Assembly (NCBI GenBank): GCA_001429255.1
Contig: LMJI01000001.1
Location: 2,340,310-2,404,309, forward strand
Origin: Cellulomonas sp. Root930
GTDB lineage: Bacteria > Actinomycetota > Actinomycetes > Actinomycetales > Cellulomonadaceae
Length of the DNA: 64,000 nucleotides
Direction of reading: 5' to 3'
Both the position numbers and the translations under genes were made by a program. Below, piece after piece: positions 44,222-53,586 of this stretch (positions are counted from its first letter, which is position 1; every line of letters starts with the position of its first letter). Below the pieces are notes generated by a model that saw only the letters and a list, made by a program, of their open reading frames with translations, was not told the DNA's origin and did not search any database.

Positions 44222-44315
44222 GAGCCCGTAGTCTTGCCTATCGACGAACGCGCGCACGACTCGACCGCGCGCACGGCGCGACCGCGCCTCGATCGCGCCG
44301 CAACGGAAGGACACC

Positions 44316-45209
44316 ATGCCGCTCGACATCCTCGTCCCGTTCTGGGGCGACCCCCAGCTCCTGCAGGACGCGATCCGCTCCGTCCAGGCGCAGACCAGCA
44401 CCGACTGGGTGGTCACGGTCGTCGACGACGCTTACCCGGACGCCTCGGTCGCGGAGTTCTTCGCGTCGCTCGGGGACCCGCGGGTGCGCTACGTCCGCAA
44501 CGAGACGAACCTCGGCATCACCGACAACTACCGGCGTTGCCTCGAGCTGGCCGAGCACGACCTGCTCGTGTTCCTCGGCTGCGACGACCTGCTGCTGCCC
44601 GACTTCGTCGAGGTCGTCCTGGCCGCGCACGCCGCACACCCCGACGCCGCCGTCATCCAACCCGGCGTGCAGGTGATCGACGAGAACGGGCTCGTCGTAC
44701 GCACGCTGGTGGACGTCGTCAAGCAGCGCGTGACCATGCCGCGCGGCCAGGGACGCCGGCGCGTGGGTGGCGAGGCGCTCGCGGCCAGCCTGCTGCGCGC
44801 CGACTGGATGTACTGGCCGTCGCTCGTCTTCCGCCGTGAGGTCGTCGAGCGGATCGGCTTCCGCGACGGACTGCCGCTGATCCAGGACCTGGCCATCGTG
44901 GTCGACATCATCACGGAGGGCGGGTCCATGGTGATCGAGCCCACAGTCTGCTTCTCCTACCGCCGGCACTCGGCCAGCGCCTCGTCGGCGACCCTGCTCG
45001 ACGGCAAGCGCTTCCGCGGCGAGCGCGAGTACTTCCGTCGCGCTGCCGCCCAGATGGACGCCCGGGGGTGGTCGAAGGCGGCGCGCGCGGCGCGGCTCCA
45101 CCTCACGTCCCGCCTGCACGCGGTAACGCTCGTGCCCCGGGCGGTCCTGTCCCGGGACACGGACGGCGCGCGGCAGCTGCTCGGTCACGCGTTCGCACGC
45201 GCCGCGTAG
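44316..45209 (+). CDS. GT2 glycosyltransferase
   Basis: A 297-residue GT2: LDILVPFWGDPQLLQDAIRSV, VVDDAYPD, NETNLGITDNYRRCLELAEHDLLVFLGCDDLLLPDFVEVV (CDD as DxD) and QDLAIVVDII. ATG 44316 has GGAAGG about five bases upstream; TAGTCT at 44229-44234 is a possible -10. It is divergent from the flippase gene. Donor and acceptor unknown. Confidence 0.9.
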   Translation: MPLDILVPFWGDPQLLQDAIRSVQAQTSTDWVVTVVDDAYPDASVAEFFASLGDPRVRYVRNETNLGITDNYRRCLELAEHDLLVFLGCDDLLLPDFVEVVLAAHAAHPDAAVIQPGVQVIDENGLVVRTLVDVVKQRVTMPRGQGRRRVGGEALAASLLRADWMYWPSLVFRREVVERIGFRDGLPLIQDLAIVVDIITEGGSMVIEPTVCFSYRRHSASASSATLLDGKRFRGEREYFRRAAAQMDARGWSKAARAARLHLTSRLHAVTLVPRAVLSRDTDGARQLLGHAFARAA

Positions 45210-45250
45210 GCCATCGCACGCGCAGGGGGACGCACCCGACGCCGCACGGG

Positions 45251-45256
45251 TAGTGT
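45251..45256 (+). promoter_or_regulatory. -10 candidate for rmlD
   Basis: TAGTGT, 29 bases before ATG 45286, leaving a short leader that carries GAGAAGGA. Confidence 0.4.
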
Positions 45257-45285
45257 CGCCGGTCGTCGACGTGAGGGAGAAGGAC

Positions 45286-46131
45286 ATGCGCTGGTTGGTC
45301 ACGGGAGCCCGGGGAATGCTCGGGACGGACTTGGTGGGTCTGCTGAACGCCCGGGGGGACGCGGTGGCGGCACTCGGGCGGGAGTCGCTCGACATCACCT
45401 CGCCGGAGTCGACAGCGACCGCTGTCGAGGGGTACGACGTCGTGGTGAACTGCGCCGCCTGGACCGCCGTCGACGACGCCGAGACCCAGGAGGCCGCGGC
45501 CTTCGCCGTCAACGCGGTGGGACCGGCCCTCCTGGCACGTGCCGCGCACGCGGCGGGCGCCCGGGTCGTGCAGGTGTCGACCGACTACGTGTTCGACGGG
45601 TCGGCAACGACGCCGTACCGCGAGGACGCGCCCATCGCCCCCCGGTCGGCGTACGGCCGCACCAAGGCGGCGGGCGAGTGGGCCGTGCGTGCCGAGGCGC
45701 CGGACCACCTGATCCTGCGGACGGCGTGGCTCTACGGTGCCGCCGGAGGCTGCTTCCCCCGCACCATCGCGCGCCTCGCTCGGGAGCGTGGAGGACTGGA
45801 CGTGATCGATGACCAGGTCGGACAGCCCACCTGGACGGTCGACGTCGCGGACCTGATCCTGCGGCTCGTGGACGCGCAGGCTGCACCGGGCACGTACCAC
45901 GCCACCTCCTCGGGACGGACCTCCTGGCACGGGTTCGCCCGCGAGGTCGTGGCCAGCGCGGGGCTCGACCGGCAGATCGTCCGGCCCACGTCGAGCGACG
46001 CGTACGTGCGCCCGGCACCGCGGCCCGCGTTCTCGGTGCTCGGCCACGCCACACTCGACGCGGCCGGCGTCGCCGCGATCGGCCCCTGGGCCGACCGGTG
46101 GGCTGCGGCCGCCGGGTCTGTGCTGGCCTGA
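45286..46131 (+). CDS. rmlD: dTDP-4-dehydrorhamnose reductase
   Basis: A 281-residue SDR, last step of dTDP-L-rhamnose synthesis. RWLVTGARGMLGTDLVGLL is the NADPH site; VVNCAAWTAVDDAE, VSTDYVFDG and YGRTKAAGEWAV (catalytic YxxxK), RTAWLYG and DQVGQPTWTVDVADLIL complete the signature. It is co-translated with the next glycosyltransferase (TGATG), suggesting that enzyme uses dTDP-rhamnose. Confidence 0.96.
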   Translation: MRWLVTGARGMLGTDLVGLLNARGDAVAALGRESLDITSPESTATAVEGYDVVVNCAAWTAVDDAETQEAAAFAVNAVGPALLARAAHAAGARVVQVSTDYVFDGSATTPYREDAPIAPRSAYGRTKAAGEWAVRAEAPDHLILRTAWLYGAAGGCFPRTIARLARERGGLDVIDDQVGQPTWTVDVADLILRLVDAQAAPGTYHATSSGRTSWHGFAREVVASAGLDRQIVRPTSSDAYVRPAPRPAFSVLGHATLDAAGVAAIGPWADRWAAAAGSVLA

Positions 46132-46901
46132 TGGTCGACGGAGCACTGCACGCGGGGGCCAGCGGTGACGTCCGCGTGAGCGTCTGCATGGCCACCTACA
46201 ACGGCGAGGCGTGGGTGGGCGAACAGGTCGGGTCCGTCCTCGCCCAGCTGGGCGAGCGCGACGAGCTGGTCGTCGTCGACGACGCGTCCACGGACGGGAC
46301 GGTCGACGTCCTGCGGTCGTTCGACGACCCGCGCATCCGTCTCACGGTGGCCGAGCGCAACCGCGGGTACGTCGCGACGTTCGCGGACGCGCTGGCGCGC
46401 TCGCGCGGGACGTACCTACTGCTCGCCGACCAGGACGACGTGTGGACGCCCGGCCGGGTGGACGTGATGACCGCCGCCCTGGCGGACCACGACGTCGTGG
46501 CGGGGAACCTGCGGATCATGGACGGGACCGACCTGACCGGTCCGTTCGGGCAGCAGCCGTGGCGGCTCGACCCCGCGGACTCCCACCGCCACGCACGGAA
46601 CGCCCTCGGCATCCTCGCGGGGACGCGGCCGTACTTCGGCTGTGCCATGGGTCTGCGGCGCGCGGTCCTGGAGCGCGCGACGCCCTTCCCGCCCTACCTC
46701 ACGGAGAGTCACGACCTCTGGTTCGCGCTCTACGGCAACGTCACCGGATCCGTGCAGCACCTCAGCGACGTCCTCGTGCGGCGGCGGCTGCACGAGGGCA
46801 ACGCCAGCACCCCGCGTCCGCGCGGACCGGGCCAGGTCGTCCGGTCGCGGCTGCTCCTGCTGCGGTGCCTGGTCGAGATCGTGCGGCGGACGCGCCGCTG
46901 A
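46131..46901 (+). CDS. GT2 glycosyltransferase, rhamnosyltransferase candidate
   Basis: A 256-residue GT2: VSVCMATYNGEAWVGEQVGSVLAQL, VVDDASTDGT, RNRGYVATFADALARSRGTYLLLADQDDVWTPGRV (ADQDDVW, typical of the rhamnosyltransferase-like GT2 group), and a shortened acceptor half with ESHDLWFALYG. A basic tail (RSRLLLLRCLVEIVRRTRR) ends the protein. The one-base overlap with rmlD suggests dTDP-rhamnose as donor. Confidence 0.9.
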   Translation: MVDGALHAGASGDVRVSVCMATYNGEAWVGEQVGSVLAQLGERDELVVVDDASTDGTVDVLRSFDDPRIRLTVAERNRGYVATFADALARSRGTYLLLADQDDVWTPGRVDVMTAALADHDVVAGNLRIMDGTDLTGPFGQQPWRLDPADSHRHARNALGILAGTRPYFGCAMGLRRAVLERATPFPPYLTESHDLWFALYGNVTGSVQHLSDVLVRRRLHEGNASTPRPRGPGQVVRSRLLLLRCLVEIVRRTRR

Positions 46902-46997
46902 CGCGTGTGTAGGTGGGCGGTCGATTCGAGGCCGGAGCGACCGTCGTGAGAGACTCGCTCGGGCTCGCGCGAGCGGGTTCGTGGACCGACGAAACGA

Positions 46998-48089
46998 GTG
47001 AGAGTGACTTCTGCGACGGCGCCCCGGCGCACCTGCCTCGTGACCGGCGGAGCCGGGTTCATCGGCACGGCGGTCTCGACGGCGCTGGCGGACTCATTCG
47101 AGCGTGTCGTGGCGGTGGACAACCTGCACCCGCAGATCCACCCGGACGCGCGCCGGCCCGCTGACCTCGACCCGCGGGTCGAGCTGGTCGTCGGCGACGT
47201 GGTGGAGCCCACCGTGTGGGACGGCCTGCTGAGCGACGTCCACCCCGACGTCGTCATCCACCTGGCGGCCGAGACGGGGACCGGGCAGTCGTTGTCCGAG
47301 TCCACCCGGCACGCCAGCGTCAACGTCGTCGGGACGACGCAGATGCTCGACGCGTTCACCCGGCACGACGCGCGTCCGCAGCGGATCGTCCTGTCCAGCA
47401 GCCGCGCGGTCTACGGCGAAGGTGCGTGGCGGGGTGCCGACGGTGCCCTCTTCTACCCCGAGCAGCGCACCCGCCAAACCCTCGAGGACGGCGCGTGGGA
47501 CGTCCCGGACGCGTCGCCCGTGGCGATGGAGTCCCGCGTCGTGCAGCCTGCGCCGGTGAGCGTCTACGGCGCGACGAAGCTCGCGCAGGAGCAGATCCTC
47601 GGGGTCTGGGCGCGCTCGTTCGGTGTCGAGGCCGTCGTCCTGAGGCTGCAGAACGTCTACGGTCCCGGGCAGTCGCTGTTCAACCCCTACACGGGGATTA
47701 TGTCGCTCTTCTGCCGCATTGCCGCGGCCGGGCGCTCCATCCCGCTCTACGAGGACGGCGAGGTCCGCCGCGACTTCGTGCTCATCGACGACGTGGCACG
47801 CGCCATCCACCTCGGGGCGACCGCGGCCACGGCACCGACCTCCCCGATCGACATCGGCTCCGGCGAGTTCCAGACCATCGCCACCGCCGCGGACCTCATC
47901 GCGAAGCGCTACGGAGCGCCCGCGCCGCACGTCACCGGGCAGTTCCGTGAGGGCGACGTGCGGCACGCATGGGCGGACGTCACCGCTGCGCAGGACGTGC
48001 TCGGGTGGACGCCGCAGTACGACCTGCGCGCCGGCGTCGAGCGGCTCGCCGACTGGATCAACGCGCAGGAGCTCCCGCCGCTCGACTGA
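46998..48089 (+). CDS. NAD-dependent epimerase, dTDP-L-rhamnose 4-epimerase-like
   Basis: A 363-residue extended [18 protein letters not shown] binds NAD, HLAAETGTGQS, LSSSRAVYGEG and YGATKLAQE (YxxxK) form the active site, and RRDFVLIDDVARAI fits sugar-nucleotide epimerases. A ~45-residue insertion after the catalytic serine (FYPEQRTRQTLEDGAWDVPD) recalls enzymes that turn dTDP-L-rhamnose into dTDP-6-deoxy-L-talose; UDP-glucose 4-epimerases lack it. The GTG at 46998 has a second GTG two codons later and no good ribosome site, so the exact start is uncertain. Confidence 0.82.
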   Translation: MRVTSATAPRRTCLVTGGAGFIGTAVSTALADSFERVVAVDNLHPQIHPDARRPADLDPRVELVVGDVVEPTVWDGLLSDVHPDVVIHLAAETGTGQSLSESTRHASVNVVGTTQMLDAFTRHDARPQRIVLSSSRAVYGEGAWRGADGALFYPEQRTRQTLEDGAWDVPDASPVAMESRVVQPAPVSVYGATKLAQEQILGVWARSFGVEAVVLRLQNVYGPGQSLFNPYTGIMSLFCRIAAAGRSIPLYEDGEVRRDFVLIDDVARAIHLGATAATAPTSPIDIGSGEFQTIATAADLIAKRYGAPAPHVTGQFREGDVRHAWADVTAAQDVLGWTPQYDLRAGVERLADWINAQELPPLD

Positions 48090-48098
48090 GCGGGCGGG

Positions 48099-50309
48099 TC
48101 AGCCGACCTGCAGGCCCTCGCGCAGCAGCGGCGCGAGGTAGGTCGCGTAGTTCGCGGTCACGTGGTTGGTGTCGGCCCGGATCACGATGCCGTCCGAGAA
48201 GCCCGGGCAGGTTCCCTCGGCCGTGCAGAACCAGGTGTGCGAGTCGACGTACTGCACGTCCAGGCCGTCGGCCCGCACCGCGTCGACGGCGGCGACCTCG
48301 GCGGCGGACGTCCGCTGCCACTGGGTGCTGACCTCCGACAGGCACGTGCTCGGAGGGCTCGAGCGCGTGGCGCACTGGGTGAGGTCCTCGCCGTAGGGCG
48401 GCGACGCCAGGACGACCACCCGCGTGCCCGGTCCGGCGACGGCCCGGATTGAGCGCTCGATGCCGGCCGTCCACTCCGCCGCCGCCTGGTCAGCCGTGGC
48501 ACCGCTTGGCAGGTTGTCGACGTACCCCTCCGCGCTGCCGAGCACGACGAGCTCCGGCTTCTGGGCGGCCACCTGCGCGAGCACCCAGTCGAGGTGGGTC
48601 TCGCACGCGGGGTACGGGTCGGCGCCGAGCGCGTGCACGGGCGTGGAGGCGGCGGGGCAGCCCCACTTGCCGTAGGAATCGATGTTCCAGCCGGCCGGCT
48701 CCAGGGCAGCGCGCAGCCCCGGGAGCCATGCGAGCGCCGTCGAGTCGCCGACGAGCGCGGCGGTGCGGGGAGCAGCGGGGTCGCCGTAGACGCAGTGCTG
48801 CTCGATTGTGTCCCAGTCGTTCGCGCAGGCGAGGTCCTCGAGCTCGGGCGCCTTCGACTGGGGGAGTGCGTCAATCGCCGGGGTGAGCGCCGGCCAGGCG
48901 GTTGCCGCCACGGCGAGGTGGAGCTGCTCGGTCACGTGGGCGGCGGCGTCCGAGTCGGTGCTCAGCGTGGCAGGGGGCGTCTGCGCCACCGCGGGCGGTG
49001 TCGCCTGGGCGTCGCGGATCGTCGACTGGACCGCCAGCGTGCCCGCGACGGCGACCGCGACGGCCAGGGCACCGACGCCGACGAGGCGCCACTGGGTGCG
49101 GGGACGCTGCTGCGCGGGCCGCTCGTCGGGACGGGCGGAGCGCCGCTCGAGCCAGCGCGAGTGCCGGATCGGTTCCTCGACGAGGTGGAACGTGAGGACG
49201 GACAGGCCCAGCGCGAGGAGCACCGCGATCGCGCGGTACAGCTTGCGGTCCACCGAGAGGAACGTGACGAGCAGGATGATCGCGGGCCAGTGCCACAGGT
49301 AGAGCGAGTACGAGATCCGGCCCAGGTACCGCGAGAGGGGGTTGGTGAGCGGCGTGAGCGTAGAGCGCTCGAGGGTGCCGGTGCCGGCCGCGATCACCGC
49401 GACGGTGCCGAGGATCGGCAGGAGGCCCATCGGGGCGGGGAAGCCGGTTCCGGCGTGCACGACGAGCGCCGACACGACGATGGTCAGCAGGCCGCCCCAG
49501 CCGAGGACGAGCCGCGCGATCCGCGGCAGGCCGGTCAGCCTGGTGGCGACGAGGGCGAGCGCGGCTCCCGCCAGCAGCTCCCACGCGCGCGTGAACGTCG
49601 AGAAGTACGCCGCGGTCGTCGCGACGGTGGACTGGTGCACGGACCACGCGAACGTCGCCCCGAGCAGGACGGCTACCACGACGGAGCCGATCAGCGCCGA
49701 GCGCGAACGGTGTACCCGCGCGAGCAGGAGCAGCGCGGCGAGCAGGAGCCACGGCCACACGAAGTAGAACTGCTCCTCCACGGCCAGGGACCAGTAGTGC
49801 TGCAGAGGGCTCGGGGCGCTGGACTGCCCGAAGTAGTCGGTCCCGATGATCAGGAAGCGCCAGTTCGCCGAGAACAGCAGGGCCCAGACGCCGTCGACCG
49901 CGATCTCGTGCGCGCGGGCGCTGAAGTAGAGCACGCTGCTCACGGCGACCGTCACGGCCAGCACGACGGTGGACACCGGCAGGATGCGCCGGATCCGCCG
50001 CCGGTAGAACCCGACGAAGGAGATGTGGCCCGTCCGCTGGAACTCTTTGTACAGCAGGCCCGTGATGAGGAACCCGGAGATCACGAAGAAGACGTCGACC
50101 CCGATGAACCCGCCCACCGGCCAGCCGAGCGCGTGGTCGAGGATGACGAGCCCGACGGCGAGCGCCCGCAGGCCTTCGATGTCGCTGCGGAAGCCGGGGT
50201 TGGCCGCGGTACGACGTGCGCGGCGCGGCGCCACGGGCGCCGTGGTTCCGACAGGCTCGTCGCGTGCGCCCGGGACGGGCGCGAGGGGCGCCTCCGGGCC
50301 GGCTGTCAC
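48099..50309 (-). CDS. Acyltransferase 3 fused to SGNH domain (OafA type)
   Basis: A 736-residue O-acetyltransferase. Residues ~40-390 are the membrane acyltransferase ([86 protein letters not shown]). After an eleventh helix (~410-430) a periplasm-facing SGNH domain follows with [15 protein letters not shown] (nucleophile Ser) and [12 protein letters not shown] (DxxH). It would acetylate a surface glycan. Its GTG overlaps the rmlA stop (GTGA), so the two are co-translated. Confidence 0.93.
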   Translation of the reverse strand: MTAGPEAPLAPVPGARDEPVGTTAPVAPRRARRTAANPGFRSDIEGLRALAVGLVILDHALGWPVGGFIGVDVFFVISGFLITGLLYKEFQRTGHISFVGFYRRRIRRILPVSTVVLAVTVAVSSVLYFSARAHEIAVDGVWALLFSANWRFLIIGTDYFGQSSAPSPLQHYWSLAVEEQFYFVWPWLLLAALLLLARVHRSRSALIGSVVVAVLLGATFAWSVHQSTVATTAAYFSTFTRAWELLAGAALALVATRLTGLPRIARLVLGWGGLLTIVVSALVVHAGTGFPAPMGLLPILGTVAVIAAGTGTLERSTLTPLTNPLSRYLGRISYSLYLWHWPAIILLVTFLSVDRKLYRAIAVLLALGLSVLTFHLVEEPIRHSRWLERRSARPDERPAQQRPRTQWRLVGVGALAVAVAVAGTLAVQSTIRDAQATPPAVAQTPPATLSTDSDAAAHVTEQLHLAVAATAWPALTPAIDALPQSKAPELEDLACANDWDTIEQHCVYGDPAAPRTAALVGDSTALAWLPGLRAALEPAGWNIDSYGKWGCPAASTPVHALGADPYPACETHLDWVLAQVAAQKPELVVLGSAEGYVDNLPSGATADQAAAEWTAGIERSIRAVAGPGTRVVVLASPPYGEDLTQCATRSSPPSTCLSEVSTQWQRTSAAEVAAVDAVRADGLDVQYVDSHTWFCTAEGTCPGFSDGIVIRADTNHVTANYATYLAPLLREGLQVG

Positions 50310-51175
50310 GTGTCGGACTCCACGAGGCTGAGCAGGTAGGCGCCGTATCCCGACTTGGTGAGCGCCTGCGCCCGCTCGCGCAGCTCGTCGTCGCTCAGGA
50401 ACCCGCGGCGCCAGGCCACCTCCTCGGGGCTGCCGACCTTGAGACCCTGTCGGTGCTCGATCGTGCGCACGTAGTCGGACGCCTCGAGCAGGGAGTCGAA
50501 CGTGCCGGTGTCCAGCCAGGCCGTGCCGCGGGGGAGCACCTCGACCTGGAGGCGACCCTGCTCCAGGTACACCCGGTTGACGTCGGTGATCTCGTACTCG
50601 CCGCGGGCCGAGGGCTTCAGGTCCCGGGCGATCGCCACCACGTCGTTGTCGTAGAAGTACAGACCCGGCACCGCGAAGTTGCTGCGGGGGTGGGCGGGCT
50701 TCTCCTCGAGCGACAGCGCGCGACCGTTCGCGTCGAACTCGACCACGCCGTACGACGTGGGGTCCGACACGCGGTAGGCGAAGACGGCTCCACCGTCGAT
50801 CGACTCGAAGCGCTGGAGCTTCGAGCCGAGACCGGGGCCGTAGAAGATGTTGTCGCCGAGCACGAGCGCGGCCCGATCGCTGCCGATGAACCGCGCGCCG
50901 AGCACGAACGCCTGCGCGAGCCCGTTGGGCTCAGCCTGGACCGCGTACGAGATCGAGATGCCGAACTGCGACCCGTCGCCGAGGAGTCGCGTGAACTGGT
51001 CGGCGTCGTGGGGCGTGGTGATCACCAGCACGTCGCGGATGCCCGCAAGGATCAGCGTCGAGAGCGGGTAGTAGATCATCGGCTTGTCGTACACCGGGAC
51101 GAGCTGCTTGCTCACGCCGAGGGTGATGGGGTGCAGTCGGGTACCGGAGCCGCCGGCCAAGATGATTCCACGCAT
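50306..51175 (-). CDS. rmlA: Glucose-1-phosphate thymidylyltransferase
   Basis: A 289-residue nucleotidyltransferase, first step of dTDP-L-rhamnose synthesis. [93 protein letters not shown] and [18 protein letters not shown] are all canonical. ATG 51175 lacks a strong ribosome site; CACACT eight bases upstream may be its -10. Confidence 0.97.
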   Translation of the reverse strand: MRGIILAGGSGTRLHPITLGVSKQLVPVYDKPMIYYPLSTLILAGIRDVLVITTPHDADQFTRLLGDGSQFGISISYAVQAEPNGLAQAFVLGARFIGSDRAALVLGDNIFYGPGLGSKLQRFESIDGGAVFAYRVSDPTSYGVVEFDANGRALSLEEKPAHPRSNFAVPGLYFYDNDVVAIARDLKPSARGEYEITDVNRVYLEQGRLQVEVLPRGTAWLDTGTFDSLLEASDYVRTIEHRQGLKVGSPEEVAWRRGFLSDDELRERAQALTKSGYGAYLLSLVESDT

Positions 51176-51226
51176 GGTGCACTAGTGTGCCGCATGCCGA
51201 CCGCAGGCCGTGCATCGCGGGTGCGG

Positions 51227-52177
51227 TCAGAGCCGCGTCACGATGAGGCCTGCCTCACGTGCGCACGTGAGGAAGTCCTCGAGGTGCTCGGGCGGGACGA
51301 AGGCGTGGTTCCACGCGAGCTCGTGGAACCGCAGGTCATCACCGACGACCGCCTCGTACTGACTGAGCCGGACGTCCACGAGCGACGCGTCGTCGAGGAC
51401 CGCCCGGAGCGCTGCGAAGTCGGCCAGGGGCAGGATCTCCACGAACGTCACCGGCCGGGTCGCCCGGAGGAGGGCGAGCGCGCCGCGCAACACCCGGTGC
51501 TCGGCCCCCTCGACGTCCACCTTGATCACCGTGACCTGAGGGCGCCCCGCGCTGTCCCAGTACTCGTCGAGGGTGACGGCCGGGACGGTGACGGGTGTGC
51601 TCCCGTCCCGGAAGGACGCGTCGGTGGAGCAGCTGGTCTCGACCGCCCCGGACGGCGGGGGCACGAACAGGTCGATCGTACCGGCGACGTCGGTCACCGC
51701 GGCCTCCACGACGCGGACGCGCCGACCCCTGCGGTTGAGCCGGAGGTTCTCGCGCAGGAGGGCCGCGACGGGTGGGTAGGCCTCGAAGGCATGCACCTCG
51801 GTGCCAGGGACGCTCGCTGCGACCAGCGCATACACGCCGGTGTTGGCGCCGACGTCGAAGACGGTCCCGTGCCGGTGGCGCAGCGCACCGAGGAACAGGT
51901 CGGGCAGCGGGCGCTCGTAGCCCCACCAGCCGGCCTGACGGAAGGCCTCGACACACTGGTCGGAGCCCTGGCGTCGCATCGCCTTGATCCGCGTGGTCCG
52001 CCACGCGCGCGGGGCGGGCGGGACGCGGACGGCGACGATCTCGCCGTGACCCACGATGCGGTCGGCCCGGTCGGCGAGGGTGTGGGCGCCGAGGATCTCG
52101 AGCGCCTGGACCGGAGCACGTGTGCGGCCGAGCACGTCGGCGGCGGCGCTGCGCAGCGAGGTTCGGAGGGCCGTCAC
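51227..52177 (-). CDS. FkbM family methyltransferase
   Basis: A 316-residue SAM methyltransferase. TVFDVGANTGVYALVAASV, VHAFEAYPPVAALLRENLRLN and VTVIKVDVEGAEHRVLRGALALL are the FkbM signature; such enzymes often O-methylate sugars in surface glycans. GTG 52177 is chosen because TATGTT lies six bases upstream; a start ten codons earlier would be upstream of that promoter. Confidence 0.9.
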   Translation of the reverse strand: MTALRTSLRSAAADVLGRTRAPVQALEILGAHTLADRADRIVGHGEIVAVRVPPAPRAWRTTRIKAMRRQGSDQCVEAFRQAGWWGYERPLPDLFLGALRHRHGTVFDVGANTGVYALVAASVPGTEVHAFEAYPPVAALLRENLRLNRRGRRVRVVEAAVTDVAGTIDLFVPPPSGAVETSCSTDASFRDGSTPVTVPAVTLDEYWDSAGRPQVTVIKVDVEGAEHRVLRGALALLRATRPVTFVEILPLADFAALRAVLDDASLVDVRLSQYEAVVGDDLRFHELAWNHAFVPPEHLEDFLTCAREAGLIVTRL

Positions 52178-52183
52178 ACAGCG

Positions 52184-52189
52184 AACATA
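52184..52189 (-). promoter_or_regulatory. -10 element, FkbM gene (leaderless)
   Basis: TATGTT on the minus strand, six bases before GTG 52177. Confidence 0.6.
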
Positions 52190-52203
52190 GAGCGTGCGCT
52201 GCC

Positions 52204-52965
52204 TCACCGGAAGGACGTCGATCCATCCACCGCGTCGAGAGTGTCGGCGGTGATCCGCTCGCTGGTGGCCAGTCGTTCGCGGCGCGGCCGGTCCGCACGC
52301 AGGAGCCGCGAGGTCGCGGCGGACACCAGCACGGCAGAGCCGTCGTGCACCAGGACGGTCAGGACATCGCCGAGGAGCTCGGTCGGCTCTCGCCCGTCGA
52401 CGGCGAGCAGCACACGCTCGCGGTCCGGGCCGTCGCCGCGCGCGAGCGTGGCGAGGAGCGCGCCGTGGGGGACTTTATGCCCGTCGTCGTCCAGCGCGGT
52501 GGCCGCCGGGTCGAGCGGCGGTGCCCACCCGAACGTGTCGCCGTATGTCATGACCGCCGTCGCCGCGTCCAGGGCACCGGCCGGGAGCGTGCCGTCGAAC
52601 CTGCGGGCGAGGGCGGGCAGGGACACCGCCACGACGTCGCGGGCGCCGGCGTGCTGTGCGGGCCGGTCCGTCACGACGACGTCGGCGCGGGAGGTGTCGC
52701 CGTGCACGACGCACGCGCCGGCACGCCACGTCGACAGCGCCCAGACGACCGAACGCCAGTGCGTCGGCAGGTCGACCAGGATCCGCGTCCCCGGGCCCGC
52801 GTCGAACTCCTCCACCAGCAGGTTCGCCGTCTTGTTGACCCAGTTCTCCAGGACCGCGCCGGACAGCTCGACGCGCTCTCCGCCGTCTCCGTACCAGGTG
52901 ATCCGAGGCCGCCCGGGCTCACGGGTGAGGAGGGTCAGCAGGTCCGCGATCGTGGTCAGGGGCAC
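52204..52965 (-). CDS. TIGR03089 family protein
   Basis: A 253-residue protein matching TIGR03089, an actinobacterial family resembling the N-terminal part of acyl-CoA synthetases but lacking the catalytic AMP-binding half: PRITWYGDGGERVELSGAVLENWVNKTANLLVEEF, PTHWRSVVWALSTWRAGACVV. Function unknown; in mycobacteria as I recall it neighbours an LCP gene and rmlD. GTG 52965 has TACTCT six bases upstream. Confidence 0.88.
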   Translation of the reverse strand: MPLTTIADLLTLLTREPGRPRITWYGDGGERVELSGAVLENWVNKTANLLVEEFDAGPGTRILVDLPTHWRSVVWALSTWRAGACVVHGDTSRADVVVTDRPAQHAGARDVVAVSLPALARRFDGTLPAGALDAATAVMTYGDTFGWAPPLDPAATALDDDGHKVPHGALLATLARGDGPDRERVLLAVDGREPTELLGDVLTVLVHDGSAVLVSAATSRLLRADRPRRERLATSERITADTLDAVDGSTSFR

Positions 52966-52971
52966 CGGCTC

Positions 52972-52977
52972 AGAGTA
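52972..52977 (-). promoter_or_regulatory. -10 element, TIGR03089 gene (leaderless)
   Basis: TACTCT on the minus strand, six bases before GTG 52965. Confidence 0.6.
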
Positions 52978-53190
52978 GTTCGACACGCCCGGCGCACACG
53001 TCTTCACCAAGTTCACCCGACAAAACCGGACAACTACCACGTCCCCGCTTGACCAACGCGAACGACACGCGTGTAATTCCTTAGAACGGATTCATGAGCG
53101 AGCACCACCCGCGGCGCACCAGAGAGAGCGTCGCACGCCGAGCCCCTGAACGAGCAGATGAACCAGCACGAGGACCGCACGGAGGCACGC

Positions 53191-53520
53191 ATGTGGAACC
53201 TGCTCGACAACGACGAGATCTTCCCTTCGGACGCACGGAGGAGTGCACAGACGCACGCCTCCAACGTGCTGCCGATCTTCGGCGCCCTCGAGGACGAGGG
53301 CCCCATGGGGTGGCAGGAGCGCGCGCTGTGCGCCCAGACCGACCCCGAGGCGTTCTTCCCCGAGAAGGGCGGCTCGACGCGTGAGGCCAAGAAGGTGTGC
53401 ACGGGGTGCGACGTGCGCTCCGAGTGCCTTGAGTACGCACTGCAGAACGACGAGCGCTTCGGCATCTGGGGCGGGCTGTCCGAGCGGGAGCGGCGCAAGC
53501 TCAAGCGGCGTGTCGTCTGA
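53191..53520 (+). CDS. whiB2: WhiB2/WhiB-type septation regulator
   Basis: A 109-residue Wbl protein. Cysteines 47, 70, 73 and 79 hold the iron-sulfur cluster; WQERALCAQTDPEAFFPEKGGSTREAK, GIWGGLSERERRKLKRR are the near-invariant core of Streptomyces WhiB and mycobacterial WhiB2 (WhmD), needed for sporulation septation or division. ATG 53191 follows GGAGG by five bases; an ATG 33 bases earlier has no ribosome site. The ~225-base gap upstream is its regulatory region. Confidence 0.95.
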   Translation: MWNLLDNDEIFPSDARRSAQTHASNVLPIFGALEDEGPMGWQERALCAQTDPEAFFPEKGGSTREAKKVCTGCDVRSECLEYALQNDERFGIWGGLSERERRKLKRRVV

Positions 53521-53586
53521 CGTCCTGCGCCGGGCGGGAGTGTCGCGCGCGGGCCTCGTCCCGCGCGGCGGCATGATGTCCCGAGC

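Noticed and set aside
46920..46997. Hairpin-like GC run before the epimerase gene as a terminator
   Set aside because: The possible stem is only about six pairs with internal alternatives; not strong enough to call.
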